Positions 17,016-26,416 of a stretch of DNA of 64,000 bases are shown here, in pieces. Made by a program: the position numbers and the translations under genes. The number at the start of each line of letters is the position of its first letter. The stretch's first letter is position 1. Source of the DNA: Deltaproteobacteria bacterium (GTDB lineage Bacteria > Myxococcota_A > UBA9042 > DTJE01); the NCBI GenBank assembly GCA_029547805.1, contig JAKPOP010000017.1, positions 124,001-188,000 on the forward strand, given 5' to 3'. Below the pieces are notes generated by a model. That model had not been told where the DNA came from and searched no databases. It was given only the letters and a program-made list of their open reading frames with translations.

Positions 17016-18629
17016 ATGGGCAGGCACACGGCGCGATGGTTGGCCGGCATGTTGGTGGCCCTTCTGGTCGGGAGCATGGCGGGTTGCACGAAGGGCACGC
17101 CGACGACCTGCAAGGGCTGGCAGAGACACGTGCGGAGTCCCGTGAAGGGGAAGACGGCGATCAAGAGCCTGGGGGACCTCCACTGCAAGGAGAGCCTCCC
17201 GGCCCTCGAGGAGGTCTTCCCGACAAGCCCCTACAAGGACCTGATCCTCGAAGCGGTGCGCCAGATCCACGCACCGGCCGAGTCGGTGTCCCTGCTGAAG
17301 AAGGCCCTGGCCGATCCCGAGTCCGCGGTGCAGGCCGCCACGGTGGTCGAGGACTTCGCCATTGCGGACCTGCGGCCGGCCCTGGTCGACATCCTCACGA
17401 AGGACTTCGCCTACCCGGCAAGGGAAAACGCCCTGAAGGCCCTGGTGCGGCTGGATCAGGCGAATCTGAAGGCCGACGAGGACCTGTTCATCGCCCTGCT
17501 TCGGGACAATCCCAACAAGCAGGGAATCGCGGTGAATGCCCTGGCGGCCACCCAGCTCGGGGAACTCCGGTCGGAAAAGGCGGTCCCGCTGCTGATCCGG
17601 TCGCTGTTCCTCCGGTCCAGCCGGGGCGAGTCGATCTACGTCTGGGTCCGGAAGGCCCTGGCCCGAGTCGGCAAGCCGGTGGTGACCCCGCTGCTGGCGG
17701 TGCTGACCGGCGACCGGGCGGCGGCCGGCAGCCTGCTGGACGACATCGCCGCGCTGGCAAAGAGCCAGGGGCTCTACGACTGGCAGTGGACCGACGGCCC
17801 CGAGATGGTGCAGGTCGCCGGGGACCTGGGCGACCCGGCCGCGGCGCCAGTCCTGGCCGCCAGCCTCGCGAAACCCCTGACCCCACCGGTGGGCGTCGAT
17901 GACCGGGTCACCCGGACCTGGCAGATCGCCCAGCAGAACCGCATCACGATGGCCATGATGGGGCTGTGGAAGGTCGGGACCCGGGACATCATTCCGACCT
18001 TGAAGGCGGTCATCGAGAACCCCGACAACGACGCGAAGCAGCGCCTGGACACGGCCACGGCCCTGTGCCTGTTGCCGGACTTCGTGGGCCTGGACGCAGC
18101 GCTCCAGATCTTCGCGAACTCGAAGGCCGAGACCTTCCGGGCCCCGATGGTGAAACCCCTGATCCTGGGCATGGACTGGGCCCGGTATCCGGCCTGGAAG
18201 GCCCGCATGAAGGCCGAGAAGAGCAGCCTGGTCAAGGAGCGGTTCCAGGGGGACTCCCCGGAGGCCCAGGAGTACCTGAGCATGGCCCGTGTGCTGGATC
18301 AGTGCAAGCCCGGAGACGTGGACTGCCTGATCGGCTTCCTCCAGGGCGAGGATGTGATCGCCGCTGAGAAGGCCGCCCTGTTGATGACCACGCTGACGGG
18401 TGACGCGGCCGGAAAGGCCGTGAAAGCCCTCCTGGAGACCTACCCGAAGGTGGATCCGGGCAAGGCGGTGGACCTGCGACGGTTCATCCTCCTGGCGGTG
18501 TTCCGCCTGGGCGACCGTTCCGCCGTGCCGGAACTGAAGGCCCTTCGAAAGGCCGACAGCGAGCGGAAGGGCGCCGGCTACTGGGTGGACGAACTGGACG
18601 TCCAGATCGCCGTGATGGAGAACCGCTAG
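17016..18629 (+). CDS. Large HEAT-like-repeat lipoprotein
   Basis: 537 residues with signal peptide and lipobox SMAGC (Cys24). From about residue 45 onward the chain is a series of helical HEAT-like repeats (LPALEEVFPTSP, SVSLLKKALADPESAVQAA, LRPALVDILTKDF, AVPLLIRSLFLRS, LLAVLTGDRAAAGSLL). Alpha-solenoid lipoproteins of this size occur in many Myxococcota, probably as periplasm-facing or surface scaffolds. ATG 17016 follows a GGGGGAGG site and the promoter at 16941-16970. A longer open frame from 16770 runs through the promoter and is rejected. The stop is 14 bp from the end of the convergent pilD. Confidence 0.85.
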   Translation: MGRHTARWLAGMLVALLVGSMAGCTKGTPTTCKGWQRHVRSPVKGKTAIKSLGDLHCKESLPALEEVFPTSPYKDLILEAVRQIHAPAESVSLLKKALADPESAVQAATVVEDFAIADLRPALVDILTKDFAYPARENALKALVRLDQANLKADEDLFIALLRDNPNKQGIAVNALAATQLGELRSEKAVPLLIRSLFLRSSRGESIYVWVRKALARVGKPVVTPLLAVLTGDRAAAGSLLDDIAALAKSQGLYDWQWTDGPEMVQVAGDLGDPAAAPVLAASLAKPLTPPVGVDDRVTRTWQIAQQNRITMAMMGLWKVGTRDIIPTLKAVIENPDNDAKQRLDTATALCLLPDFVGLDAALQIFANSKAETFRAPMVKPLILGMDWARYPAWKARMKAEKSSLVKERFQGDSPEAQEYLSMARVLDQCKPGDVDCLIGFLQGEDVIAAEKAALLMTTLTGDAAGKAVKALLETYPKVDPGKAVDLRRFILLAVFRLGDRSAVPELKALRKADSERKGAGYWVDELDVQIAVMENR

Positions 18630-18643
18630 TCCCCGGCAGGCTC

Positions 18644-19600
18644 CTAGAACGGCAGCAACCACGCCCGCAGCGCCTCGCCGAAGAACAGCCATTCCAGCGC
18701 CGCAAGCACGATGAAGGGACCGAAGGGAACGGCCACCTGGCCCAATCCCTTGCGGGGCTCCGACACGGTGCCGGGAATCCCTTCGTGGGAGGAGGCCGTC
18801 GCTTCCGAGCCGTCGCCGCCGGAGGAAGGGCCCTGGTCCCCCTCTCCCTCCCAGGGGGGAACCGGACGCCACCGGGCCGTCGCCACCAGGGGCACCGACA
18901 CCAGGATCCCCTGCAGGGAGGCCGCCAGGAACAGGAAGGGAATCGCCGCGAGGCCCAGGTACGCGCCGGCCATCGCCATCAGCATCGCATCGCCGAATCC
19001 CATCCCCTCCCGACCGGTGCACCGGACCCAGACCTCCATCAGGATCACCACCGGAAGGGCCCCGGCAGCCGCCGCCGCCAGGGACTCCCACCAGGCGGGA
19101 ACGCCCGGGAAGTCCGAAAACAGCAGCGCCTGGACAACCCCCAGCACGATGCCGGGGACGGTCAAGGCGTGGGGCAGCACCCAGTGATCCAGGTCGATGA
19201 AGGCCAGCACCAGCAGCAACACCACGAAGGCGAACGGAAAGAACCAGAGGGTCAAGAGCCCCCACACGCCCGGGACGCCGCCCCCCCGGAGGACGGCCAG
19301 GTAGAGGCAGGCCAGGGACAGCACCGCCGTGACCAGTTCCACCAGGGGATATCGGAGGGAGATTGGGGCCTTGCAGTCCCGGCAGCGGCCCAGCAGCAGG
19401 ACCCAGCCCAGCACCGGGATGTTGTCGTGCCAGCGGATGGGGTGACCGCAGCGGGGACACGCCGACGGGGGACGGACGATGGACAGTTCCGCCGGAATGC
19501 GGTGGATCAGGACGTTGGCGAAGGACCCGATCGCCGCCCCAAGGAGCAGCACCGTGACCTTCAGCAACACGAAGGGGACGCCGTCCACCGAATCGGGCAT
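18644..19600 (-). CDS. pilD: Type IV prepilin peptidase / leader peptidase-methyltransferase
   Basis: A 318-residue inner-membrane aspartic protease (family A24) that cleaves and N-methylates type IV prepilins and pseudopilins. The zinc-binding methyltransferase part has CPRC (48-51) and CRDC (73-76). The catalytic aspartates are Asp136 (FIDLDHWVLP) and Asp204 in GMGFGDAML. Several membrane spans are evident. An insertion of about 45 charged and Pro/Gly-rich residues near 245-285 lies between spans and is unusual. It starts 25 bp after the stop of the GT39 gene, with AGGAGG before the ATG, and is probably cotranscribed with it. No pilin genes are in the window. Confidence 0.93.
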   Translation of the reverse strand: MPDSVDGVPFVLLKVTVLLLGAAIGSFANVLIHRIPAELSIVRPPSACPRCGHPIRWHDNIPVLGWVLLLGRCRDCKAPISLRYPLVELVTAVLSLACLYLAVLRGGGVPGVWGLLTLWFFPFAFVVLLLVLAFIDLDHWVLPHALTVPGIVLGVVQALLFSDFPGVPAWWESLAAAAAGALPVVILMEVWVRCTGREGMGFGDAMLMAMAGAYLGLAAIPFLFLAASLQGILVSVPLVATARWRPVPPWEGEGDQGPSSGGDGSEATASSHEGIPGTVSEPRKGLGQVAVPFGPFIVLAALEWLFFGEALRAWLLPF

Positions 19601-19625
19601 CGGGCCTCCTGCCCTGCGGACCGGG

Positions 19626-22553
19626 TCATTCCACGGTCAGGCTCCCCAGCCGCACCCGGTTCTGCCCGTCGTGGCGCACCTTCTCCTTGTCGAAGGCCTT
19701 CACCGGGAGGCGTTTCTCCCCGCTGGGGTTGTAGAAACCCATCCAGATGTCGTAGGGACCCGACGGGGACCCGATGGGGATGTCGATCTCGTATCGGTCC
19801 ATCACCACGTCCCCTTTCAGCCAGTGCGTCGTGGCATAGCAGCCGACGCAGGAGGTCTGATCCTCCGTCTCCCGGGCCAGGTTCGCCACCCAGTGATCCC
19901 CGTGGATCCGCGAAGAAGACCCGACCCGGTCCACGTGGAGGAAGATCCGGTAGGAGGCGTCCACCTTGTTGAGGACCCGGAACCAGGTCCGGAGCACCGC
20001 AGTGCCGCCCCTGCGAACCGCCGGCGGGTCCACGGACCAGCCCACGACCTCGATCCGGTCATCGAAATTCACCGAAGTCCGCTGGACGCCGGGCAGGGCC
20101 TCGAAGGTCGGGAAATCGGTCGTGATGGCCGCGAGCCAGTTGCGGTCCTGGTCCCCCGGTGCCAAGGAGGACGCCGCCAGCACGTAACGGGAGGAACGAT
20201 CGTCCAGCAACGGCAGGAACCTCCCGCCATTGGCCGCCCGGAAGGCCGACAGGATCTCGCTCCACTGGTTCTTCGGGAGCAGCACGGCGGTGCGCCGGGA
20301 GGCATCCTTGAGGCGATCCAGCAACTGGGCCCGCGTGGACAGTTCGGGGACCTGGGAGGTGTAGAAGTTGCTGTCCTCGGTCCCCTTGGCCGAGAAGACC
20401 CCGTGGCGGAACAGGTCCCCGGGCGCCCGGGCGCTGGATTCCTGCCAGGTCTGCAGGAGATGTTTCTGGGAGAGGTGCCAGGAGAGGGTCGGGACCACCC
20501 ACGCCGCCAGCACCACCGCCAGCCCGGCCGAGGCGACGGCGATCCAGACCCCGAAGGCCCTCGGGGTCTCCAGCGCCAGCACGCCCCGAGCCATCCGTTC
20601 CATGCGCGCCTCTCCCAGAATCCCGGCCTTCCAGCGGTAGAGGGACTCCCCGTAGCGGGCGACCACCAGGGCCAGGGTGAGCAGGTACAGCGCGAGAATG
20701 TCGGGTCCCGTGAGGAAGACCCGAAGCAGGATGGCGCCCCGCTGGACATCCTCGTCGCCGGAGACCAGGGCGGGCCATTTGAGGGCCAGGAAGATGGCCA
20801 GATCCGCCACGATCAGCCCGGCCATGAGGATCATGAGCACCCGGAAGGTCCGTCCTCGAGAGAGCACCGCGGGCAACGTCCGGACCGCCCCGACCAGACG
20901 CCCCCCGTGGACCAGCAGGGCCAGCCCCGACAGCAGGGCGAAGGCCTTCCCCAGGACCGGCAGTGCCAACCCCTCGGGGAAGGCCAGGTCCCCCTTGCCA
21001 GGGGCCGAGAACGGGGGATCCGTCGCCAGGAGGTCCGCCAGGGGCTGGACCGACCGGGACAGATCCTTCCACATGACCAGGAACAGGCCCAGGGAGACGA
21101 AGGCCAGGAGCCGGGACTCCAGGGGATCGTCCTCCAGGTCCTGGAGGTAGAGGACGACCAGCACCAGGGCACCGGGAACCCAGGCGATCCCCACCTGCTG
21201 GAACGGCCGGACCCCCAGTGCCATGGCGAGCCATGGGGCCGCGGCGAACAGCAGTGCCACGAGGCGGTCCTCCCGTCCCTGCCGGACCCCCTGGACCGCT
21301 GCGACCACCGCCAGGGGAAGCAGCGCCGACCAGGGGAACAGGCCGAACCCGATCCACCGGAACGCCAGGTCGAAATTCCGGGCCTCGTCCTTGAGCCCCG
21401 AGGACCAGAGGGCCCGGGTGAAGCGCATCTGCCGGAAGAAGGAGGCCTCGGGAAGGAAGGTCAGGAGGGCCAGGACTCCCGCCAGGATCGCCACGGAACC
21501 AGCGACGGCCCAGAGGCGCCGATCCCGGGACAGGGTGACCACCGGCAGGAGGATCACCGCGGCGGCCAGGGTCACCAGGGCGAACATGCCCCCAGAAAGC
21601 CAGGACAGAATCGCGGCGACCCCGATCCCCGCCCAGGGAAGCAGGCCCCGATCCCCTCGAGCGATCCGGGCCGTGGCCAGGCCACCGAGGGTCATCCACA
21701 GGACCGTGGCGGTCATCCCGCTCACCGTGCGCGCGGCCAGGAGCAGGGCCGGCGACGAGGCCAGCGCCACCAGCAGCAGGATCCCGGTCCGGTCCCCGTG
21801 GGCCTGACGGACCGCCAGCCCCAGGATCAGCACCAGCAGCACCGCCATCGTCGCCGAGGGAAGTCGGGCCGCGAACTCCGTGAGGCCGAAGGCCCGCAGG
21901 GAGAGGCTCGTGAACCAGGGTTCCAGCGGCGGCACGAAGCGGGTCTGGCCCTGGGCCTTGAACTGGGCAACCATCGAATGGCCCCGAACCGAATCCCGGA
22001 TCGCCCCCGGGAGGGACGCCGGATCGGCCACGGCGACGGTCCGGGAGGCCAGGACCTCCACCGGCGCGTCGTCGTCACCGGTCTCCTCCACCCGGGCCAC
22101 CAGGGCCTCCCGAACCGCCGCAGGGCTCACCTTGCCCGCCCCCGAGACCAGCAGGAACGTCGTCGATCGGTTGTTCGTCACCAGGCTCGACAGCAAGCGG
22201 GCCAGGGAGTCCAGGCCCCGGGTGTCCCCCTCCCCGGTGACCGCGCCGTCGAGGTCCAGCACCACGGCCTCGAAGACCTTTTCCGACAGTCGGGGGCGGA
22301 TCCCCTCCAGGGATCCCGCAGCCCCGCCGACGGCCTCCGGCACCACCTCGTCCCCAAGGGCCGCCTGGAGGGCCTGGACGCCCGTGGCCGCCGATCCGGA
22401 GGCGACCAGCACCCGGGGGGCCTCGGCCATGCGCCGGGCGACGAAGGCCTGGTTCATCTCCCAGGGATCCCAGAGTCCGGGTCCCCAGATTCCCAGGGGC
22501 AACGCCACCCCGGTGAGCACCAGCACGATCCAGAAGACGTTTCCCCGTCTCAT
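19626..22553 (-). CDS. GT39/ArnT-like polyprenyl-linked glycosyltransferase
   Basis: 975 residues with many membrane spans in the first 600 residues. The GT39/ArnT hallmarks are present: an acidic first loop (LWDPWEMNQAFVARRM), the FVPPLEPWFTSLSLRAFG segment that corresponds to the KPPLxxW region of ArnT, and the FAARLPSA motif. About 180 hydrophilic residues form a loop between the first span and that segment, which is longer than usual. The last 350 residues form a large soluble domain, probably periplasmic. Such enzymes move a sugar from a lipid carrier to protein, lipid A or glycan. ATG 22553 is supported by the first span beginning there; the longer frame from 22652 crosses the promoter region. 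The acceptor is unknown. Confidence 0.75.
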   Translation of the reverse strand: MRRGNVFWIVLVLTGVALPLGIWGPGLWDPWEMNQAFVARRMAEAPRVLVASGSAATGVQALQAALGDEVVPEAVGGAAGSLEGIRPRLSEKVFEAVVLDLDGAVTGEGDTRGLDSLARLLSSLVTNNRSTTFLLVSGAGKVSPAAVREALVARVEETGDDDAPVEVLASRTVAVADPASLPGAIRDSVRGHSMVAQFKAQGQTRFVPPLEPWFTSLSLRAFGLTEFAARLPSATMAVLLVLILGLAVRQAHGDRTGILLLVALASSPALLLAARTVSGMTATVLWMTLGGLATARIARGDRGLLPWAGIGVAAILSWLSGGMFALVTLAAAVILLPVVTLSRDRRLWAVAGSVAILAGVLALLTFLPEASFFRQMRFTRALWSSGLKDEARNFDLAFRWIGFGLFPWSALLPLAVVAAVQGVRQGREDRLVALLFAAAPWLAMALGVRPFQQVGIAWVPGALVLVVLYLQDLEDDPLESRLLAFVSLGLFLVMWKDLSRSVQPLADLLATDPPFSAPGKGDLAFPEGLALPVLGKAFALLSGLALLVHGGRLVGAVRTLPAVLSRGRTFRVLMILMAGLIVADLAIFLALKWPALVSGDEDVQRGAILLRVFLTGPDILALYLLTLALVVARYGESLYRWKAGILGEARMERMARGVLALETPRAFGVWIAVASAGLAVVLAAWVVPTLSWHLSQKHLLQTWQESSARAPGDLFRHGVFSAKGTEDSNFYTSQVPELSTRAQLLDRLKDASRRTAVLLPKNQWSEILSAFRAANGGRFLPLLDDRSSRYVLAASSLAPGDQDRNWLAAITTDFPTFEALPGVQRTSVNFDDRIEVVGWSVDPPAVRRGGTAVLRTWFRVLNKVDASYRIFLHVDRVGSSSRIHGDHWVANLARETEDQTSCVGCYATTHWLKGDVVMDRYEIDIPIGSPSGPYDIWMGFYNPSGEKRLPVKAFDKEKVRHDGQNRVRLGSLTVE

Positions 22554-22586
22554 TCCGGTCCCTGGCCCCCCGCCGAAAACCGGGTT

Positions 22587-22615
22587 ACGATAGTCGCCCC
22601 GTGGCGCCTTTGCAA
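22587..22615 (-). promoter_or_regulatory. Promoter of the GT39-pilD operon
   Basis: Minus strand TTGCAA (22615-22610), 17 bp, TATCGT (22592-22587). The start is expected near 22580, about 27 bases ahead of ATG 22553. It sits in the 87 bp gap between divergent genes. Confidence 0.5.
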
Positions 22616-22640
22616 GCGCCCCCTGCGACAGAGGACCTCC

Positions 22641-24368
22641 ATGACGGACCATGACGACACCCCCTCGGCACCGGTTCCCTGGTCGGGCCTCCTGACCCGG
22701 GCCGGGCTTCCCTCCGACTTCCTGACCCGCTCCGGTTCAGGCCGACTGAAGGCCCTGCTGGACCTCCGGGACCCAGGCCAGGTGCTGCGACGCCTTCGAG
22801 CGGACGAGGCCTTCTTCCTGCTGGCCGGAATCGGCCTGGAGGACGCCGCCCCGCTGCTGCCCTACATGACCCCCACGGAGCGGCTGGTCCTGGCCGACCT
22901 CCAGGCCTGGACCGGACCCCATTTCGTTCCGGACCGCCTCGACGAGGTGATCGAACTGGCCATGGACGTCTCCCGGGACTTCGCCCTGCGCTGGCTCTCC
23001 GAACTGCCCCCGGAGGTGATCGCCCTCCGCATTGCCCGGGCGACGACCGAGATCCTCACGTCCGACGAACTGGAGGGGCACGTCCTGCCGGACGCGGGCG
23101 TCGTCCCGAGCCCCGACGGGGTCTTCACGCTCGTGCTGGCCGACGCGGAGGAGGTCCCGGTCGTGCGGCGCTGGATCGACCTCCTCTGGTCCTGGGACCT
23201 GGAGGAGGCCCATCGCCTGCTCCAGTCCCTTCGCCGGGAACTCCCGTCGGCGCTGGAGGAGGAGGCCCGGCGACTCCGAGAGGCCCGGCTCCAGGACTGG
23301 GGATTCCCGGCCCTGGAGGACCGCTTCTCGCTCTACGAGCCCCTCGACCGGAACACGTGGGTCGCACGCCTGCAGACCGAGGTCCCCGAGTCCCTCCCCT
23401 CCTCCGACGACGAGGATCGCGCCCTGGGTCTCGTGTGGTCGCCGGAGGTGCCCTCGGGACCCCTGGGCCGCCTCCTGTCCAGGATGGAGGACCCCCGACG
23501 CCTGGCGTGGTTCGTGTCCCAGACGACCTTCCTGGTGAACCGCGCCCTGGGTGCCCTGGAGGAGGACTGGTCCCGACCCGAGGCCCGGGCCCGCGCCGCG
23601 GCACACGTCCTCCGATGGATGTCCATCGGCGCCGAGGTCCTGGGAGGCTCCGGCGGCATCTCCCCGGACCTGCTGGCGAGGCGCATCCACCCCACGGACC
23701 TCTTCCGGGCGGGAATCGAGGCCATCCGCCCGGGGCAGGTCCTGGCACGGCAGGTGGTGGGCCGGCTGGGAGGCCTCTCCCGAGTCCGGCTGCTGGAGGA
23801 CGTCGTCGCCGCCCAGGTGGAGGCCCTGGCGGGATTCCCTCCCCGGGTCGCCTCCCCCTTGCCGCCCCACGAGCCCCGGGACCCGGATCGCCTCTCGGAG
23901 GTCCAGGAGGCCTGCCGGATGGCCCGGGAGGCCGATGCGGTGACCCGCTTTGCCATCGAGGCCCTGGGATACGACCCCACGGGACCCGCACCGGACCTCC
24001 GGTCCGGGTCCATCGCCTCGGTGCTGGCCACGGCCTGGGCCTGGGGGGTCCTGACGGGCGAGACCTCCCTCCGGCCCCTCTCCCGGGAGGATGTCCGGAG
24101 ACTCCGACTGGCGGCCTTCGAGGGGTCCCGGATCCGGCCCTCCCTGCGTCATCCGGCTCAGGCCGCACCCCAGGACCCGGGGGACCCGGAGCAGGCGGTC
24201 CGGCGGATGATCGGGCGATCCCTGGACCGGGTCGAGGAGGTCCTGGGGGGCCTGGACCCGGCCCAGGAGCCGGACCTCCGGTTCCTCGGGGACCTGCTGC
24301 TGTTCCAGGACGCGGAGCCCCCTACAGGCCCAGGGCCTGCAGGAACTCGGGATGGGGATTCGGAATGA
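22641..24368 (+). CDS. DUF6178 family protein
   Basis: 575 residues, cytoplasmic, without signal peptide or membrane span. The pattern (DPGQVLRRLRADEAFFLLAGIGLEDAAPLLPYMTPTERLVLADLQAW, then WLSELPPEVIALRI) matches what I recall of DUF6178, a helical family common in deltaproteobacteria with repeat-like similarity to MgtE-N/FliG-like helical repeats. Function unknown. ATG 22641 follows GAGGACCTCC. The last 47 bp overlap the 3' end of the convergent BMC-T1 gene. Recognition is from memory. Confidence 0.7.
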   Translation: MTDHDDTPSAPVPWSGLLTRAGLPSDFLTRSGSGRLKALLDLRDPGQVLRRLRADEAFFLLAGIGLEDAAPLLPYMTPTERLVLADLQAWTGPHFVPDRLDEVIELAMDVSRDFALRWLSELPPEVIALRIARATTEILTSDELEGHVLPDAGVVPSPDGVFTLVLADAEEVPVVRRWIDLLWSWDLEEAHRLLQSLRRELPSALEEEARRLREARLQDWGFPALEDRFSLYEPLDRNTWVARLQTEVPESLPSSDDEDRALGLVWSPEVPSGPLGRLLSRMEDPRRLAWFVSQTTFLVNRALGALEEDWSRPEARARAAAHVLRWMSIGAEVLGGSGGISPDLLARRIHPTDLFRAGIEAIRPGQVLARQVVGRLGGLSRVRLLEDVVAAQVEALAGFPPRVASPLPPHEPRDPDRLSEVQEACRMAREADAVTRFAIEALGYDPTGPAPDLRSGSIASVLATAWAWGVLTGETSLRPLSREDVRRLRLAAFEGSRIRPSLRHPAQAAPQDPGDPEQAVRRMIGRSLDRVEEVLGGLDPAQEPDLRFLGDLLLFQDAEPPTGPGPAGTRDGDSE

Positions 24369-24915
24369 CCTCGGTGGAGAGCAGGTGGGCCTCCCCCGCC
24401 GCCTCCCGAGAGGCGGCGACCGCGGCCTGGACCTCGTGGAGGTCGCCGCCGAGGGCATACCAGCACTTTCCCCCGATGCCGACCGAGAGGTGCAGCGCCA
24501 CCGGGACCACCTCCGCAGCCTTCATCGCTGCGTCACAGGCCCGGATCCCGGCACAGGCCGTGTCGGTCTCCACGAGCCCCATGGACCCGTCCGGCATCGA
24601 CGGCAGCGTGCCGAAGACGGCCGGTTCCAGCAGGGCGTGGGCGTAGGGCAGGAACAGGCGATCCACGCCCAGGTCTCCGGCCACCCGCCAGGCCTCCTCC
24701 AGGCTCTCCTCCACCTCGGCCACCGACCCGTCGATCAGGATCAACATCCTGCCCGGGGAGACCGGACGGGCCATCACGACCCGCGACGCCGCCTTCTTCA
24801 CCAGGGCGTCCACGGCCACGAGCCCCCGGGGGATCGACTGCACCTCCAGTCCCCCCAGGCACTCCGGCAGCGGGGTCAGGGTGGGAGCCGGGAACCGGGG
24901 CGTCTGCAGCGGCAA
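24322..24915 (-). CDS. BMC-T1 shell protein (PduT-like tandem BMC domain)
   Basis: 197 residues made of two BMC domains (about 20-100 and 110-195) that form a pseudohexameric trimer in a microcompartment shell. Domain 1 starts GGLEVQSIPRGLVAVDALVKKA; domain 2 has SVGIGGKCWYALGGDLHEV, nearly the PduT wording. In PduT a pore Cys (Cys38, motif ICPGK) binds a 4Fe-4S cluster; the aligned residue here is Ser53 (VSPGR), so the cluster ligand is missing. I recall the same Ser in H. ochraceum BMC-T1 (Hoch_5812). The start is TTG 24915, with GGAGG five to ten bases upstream. Last gene of the BMC operon; it overlaps the convergent DUF6178 gene. Confidence 0.93.
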   Translation of the reverse strand: MPLQTPRFPAPTLTPLPECLGGLEVQSIPRGLVAVDALVKKAASRVVMARPVSPGRMLILIDGSVAEVEESLEEAWRVAGDLGVDRLFLPYAHALLEPAVFGTLPSMPDGSMGLVETDTACAGIRACDAAMKAAEVVPVALHLSVGIGGKCWYALGGDLHEVQAAVAASREAAGEAHLLSTEVIPNPHPEFLQALGL

Positions 24916-24924
24916 GGAGGCCTC

Positions 24925-26349
24925 CTAGACGATCCGGAAATAGTCCTTCAGCACGCAGCGCCGCTCCCGGGTGAAGTTCAGCGCCGTGGTCAACCCCTCC
25001 CCCGTGGGACTCGCGATGGTCCACGAGGTGTAGCCCTCGCCCTGGAGACCCAGGCCCGCGAAGGACGGCGCGTTCTTCACGAAGATGCTGGTGTTCGCCG
25101 CCCGGGCGTAGCGATGCAGGCGCTCCACGTTCAGGCTGTGCATCACCGCGGTGTGCCGATAGCCGTGCTCGATGCGCAGGGCCGCCGCGATTCCCTCCTC
25201 GACGTTCTTGACCCGCACGAAGGGGAGCACGGGCAGCAACTGCTCGATCTGCACCAGAGGATGGGACTCGTCGGCCTCGAAGAAGGCCAGGCGAACCTCG
25301 TCGGGGACCTGGATCCCGATCTCGCGCAGGATCACACTGGGATTCTTGCCGACAAAGCGCTTGTTCGGGTGGTCCCCGTCCACCAGGACCTGGGTCAGGC
25401 GCCCCACCTGCGAGTCCCGGACCAGGTAGGCCCCGGCCCGGACGAGTTCCTGCTTGAGGCGGTCGGCGATGGCCTCGACGGCCAGGATCTCCTTCTCGAC
25501 GATGCAGACGATGTTGTTGTCCAGCGAGGCCCCCGCGATGAGGTCCCGGGCGGCCTGGTCCAGTTTCGCCGTCTCGTCCACCAGTGCCGGAGGATTTCCC
25601 GGCCCCGCGGCGATGCACTTCTTGCCGGTGCTCATGGCCGCCTTCACCACCGCCGGGCCCCCGGTGACCACCACGAGCGCCGTGCCGGGATGACGCATCA
25701 CGGTGTTGGCCGACTCGATCGTCGGCTCGGGAATCGTGCAGATCAGGTTGTCGGGTCCGCCGGCCTGGACAATGGCCTCGTTGAGCCACCGGATGAAGGT
25801 CGCGATGGTGCCCTTCGCCGAGGGGTGTCCGTTGATCACGACACCGTTGCCCCCGGCGACCATCCCGATGGCGTTGTTGATGATCGTCTCGGTGGCATTG
25901 GTGCAGGGCGTGATGCTGCAGATGACGCCGTAGGGGGCCCGCTCGGCCAGCGTGAGGCCCCGATCCCCGGTGAAGGCCCGGGGGACCAGGATCTCGGTCC
26001 CCGGGGTCTTGAGGGCCGCCAGATGGTTCTTCTGAATCTTGTCCTCGACCCGCCCGAGCCCCGTCTCCTCGACGGCCATTCGAGCCAGTTCCGGGGCCCG
26101 GCCGACCGTCAGGTCCCGCATGGCCTGGATCGCCTTGTCCCGGACCTCCAGGGGCATCGCCACCAGGCGCTGATGGGCCTCCCAGGCGGCCTTCACGGCC
26201 GAGTCGATGTCGGCATGGATGCCCAGGCTGCCCGTCTCGGCCCGCCGGGAGATCACCGCCGGCGCCCCGACGCGACCGCCGCCCTCCTCCCGCAGCCGCT
26301 GCAGGACCGCCTCGACGATGGCGGCGACCTTGGTCTCGTCCACTGCCAT
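24925..26349 (-). CDS. pduP: BMC-associated CoA-acylating aldehyde dehydrogenase
   Basis: 474 residues. Oxidises an aldehyde with NAD+ and CoA to the acyl-CoA inside the microcompartment lumen. The catalytic Cys is Cys282 in LDNNIVCIVEKE; GPGNPPALVD (249-258) and the TPCTNATETI motif (147-156) are also typical of PduP/EutE. Residues 3-20 (VDETKVAAIVEAVLQRLR) form an amphipathic helix followed by a Gly-rich linker, as in the encapsulation peptides that target cargo to the shell. ATG 26349 is preferred over 26370 since GGGGAGGAGG lies just upstream. It sits between BMC-P and BMC-T1, the same order I recall for Hoch_5814-5813-5812. The aldehyde substrate is not shown by sequence. Confidence 0.95.
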   Translation of the reverse strand: MAVDETKVAAIVEAVLQRLREEGGGRVGAPAVISRRAETGSLGIHADIDSAVKAAWEAHQRLVAMPLEVRDKAIQAMRDLTVGRAPELARMAVEETGLGRVEDKIQKNHLAALKTPGTEILVPRAFTGDRGLTLAERAPYGVICSITPCTNATETIINNAIGMVAGGNGVVINGHPSAKGTIATFIRWLNEAIVQAGGPDNLICTIPEPTIESANTVMRHPGTALVVVTGGPAVVKAAMSTGKKCIAAGPGNPPALVDETAKLDQAARDLIAGASLDNNIVCIVEKEILAVEAIADRLKQELVRAGAYLVRDSQVGRLTQVLVDGDHPNKRFVGKNPSVILREIGIQVPDEVRLAFFEADESHPLVQIEQLLPVLPFVRVKNVEEGIAAALRIEHGYRHTAVMHSLNVERLHRYARAANTSIFVKNAPSFAGLGLQGEGYTSWTIASPTGEGLTTALNFTRERRCVLKDYFRIV

Positions 26350-26416
26350 GGGGACCTCCTCCCCGACCATGCCCCGGCGCCCCCGCGAATCGAGGCTCCC
26401 TCCGGGGCATCCGGCG

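Noticed and set aside
19479-22640. Plus-strand extension of the DUF6178 frame upstream of 22641
   Set aside because: It runs antisense through the GT39 gene and pilD and has a composition typical of shadows; the start at 22641 has a ribosome site.
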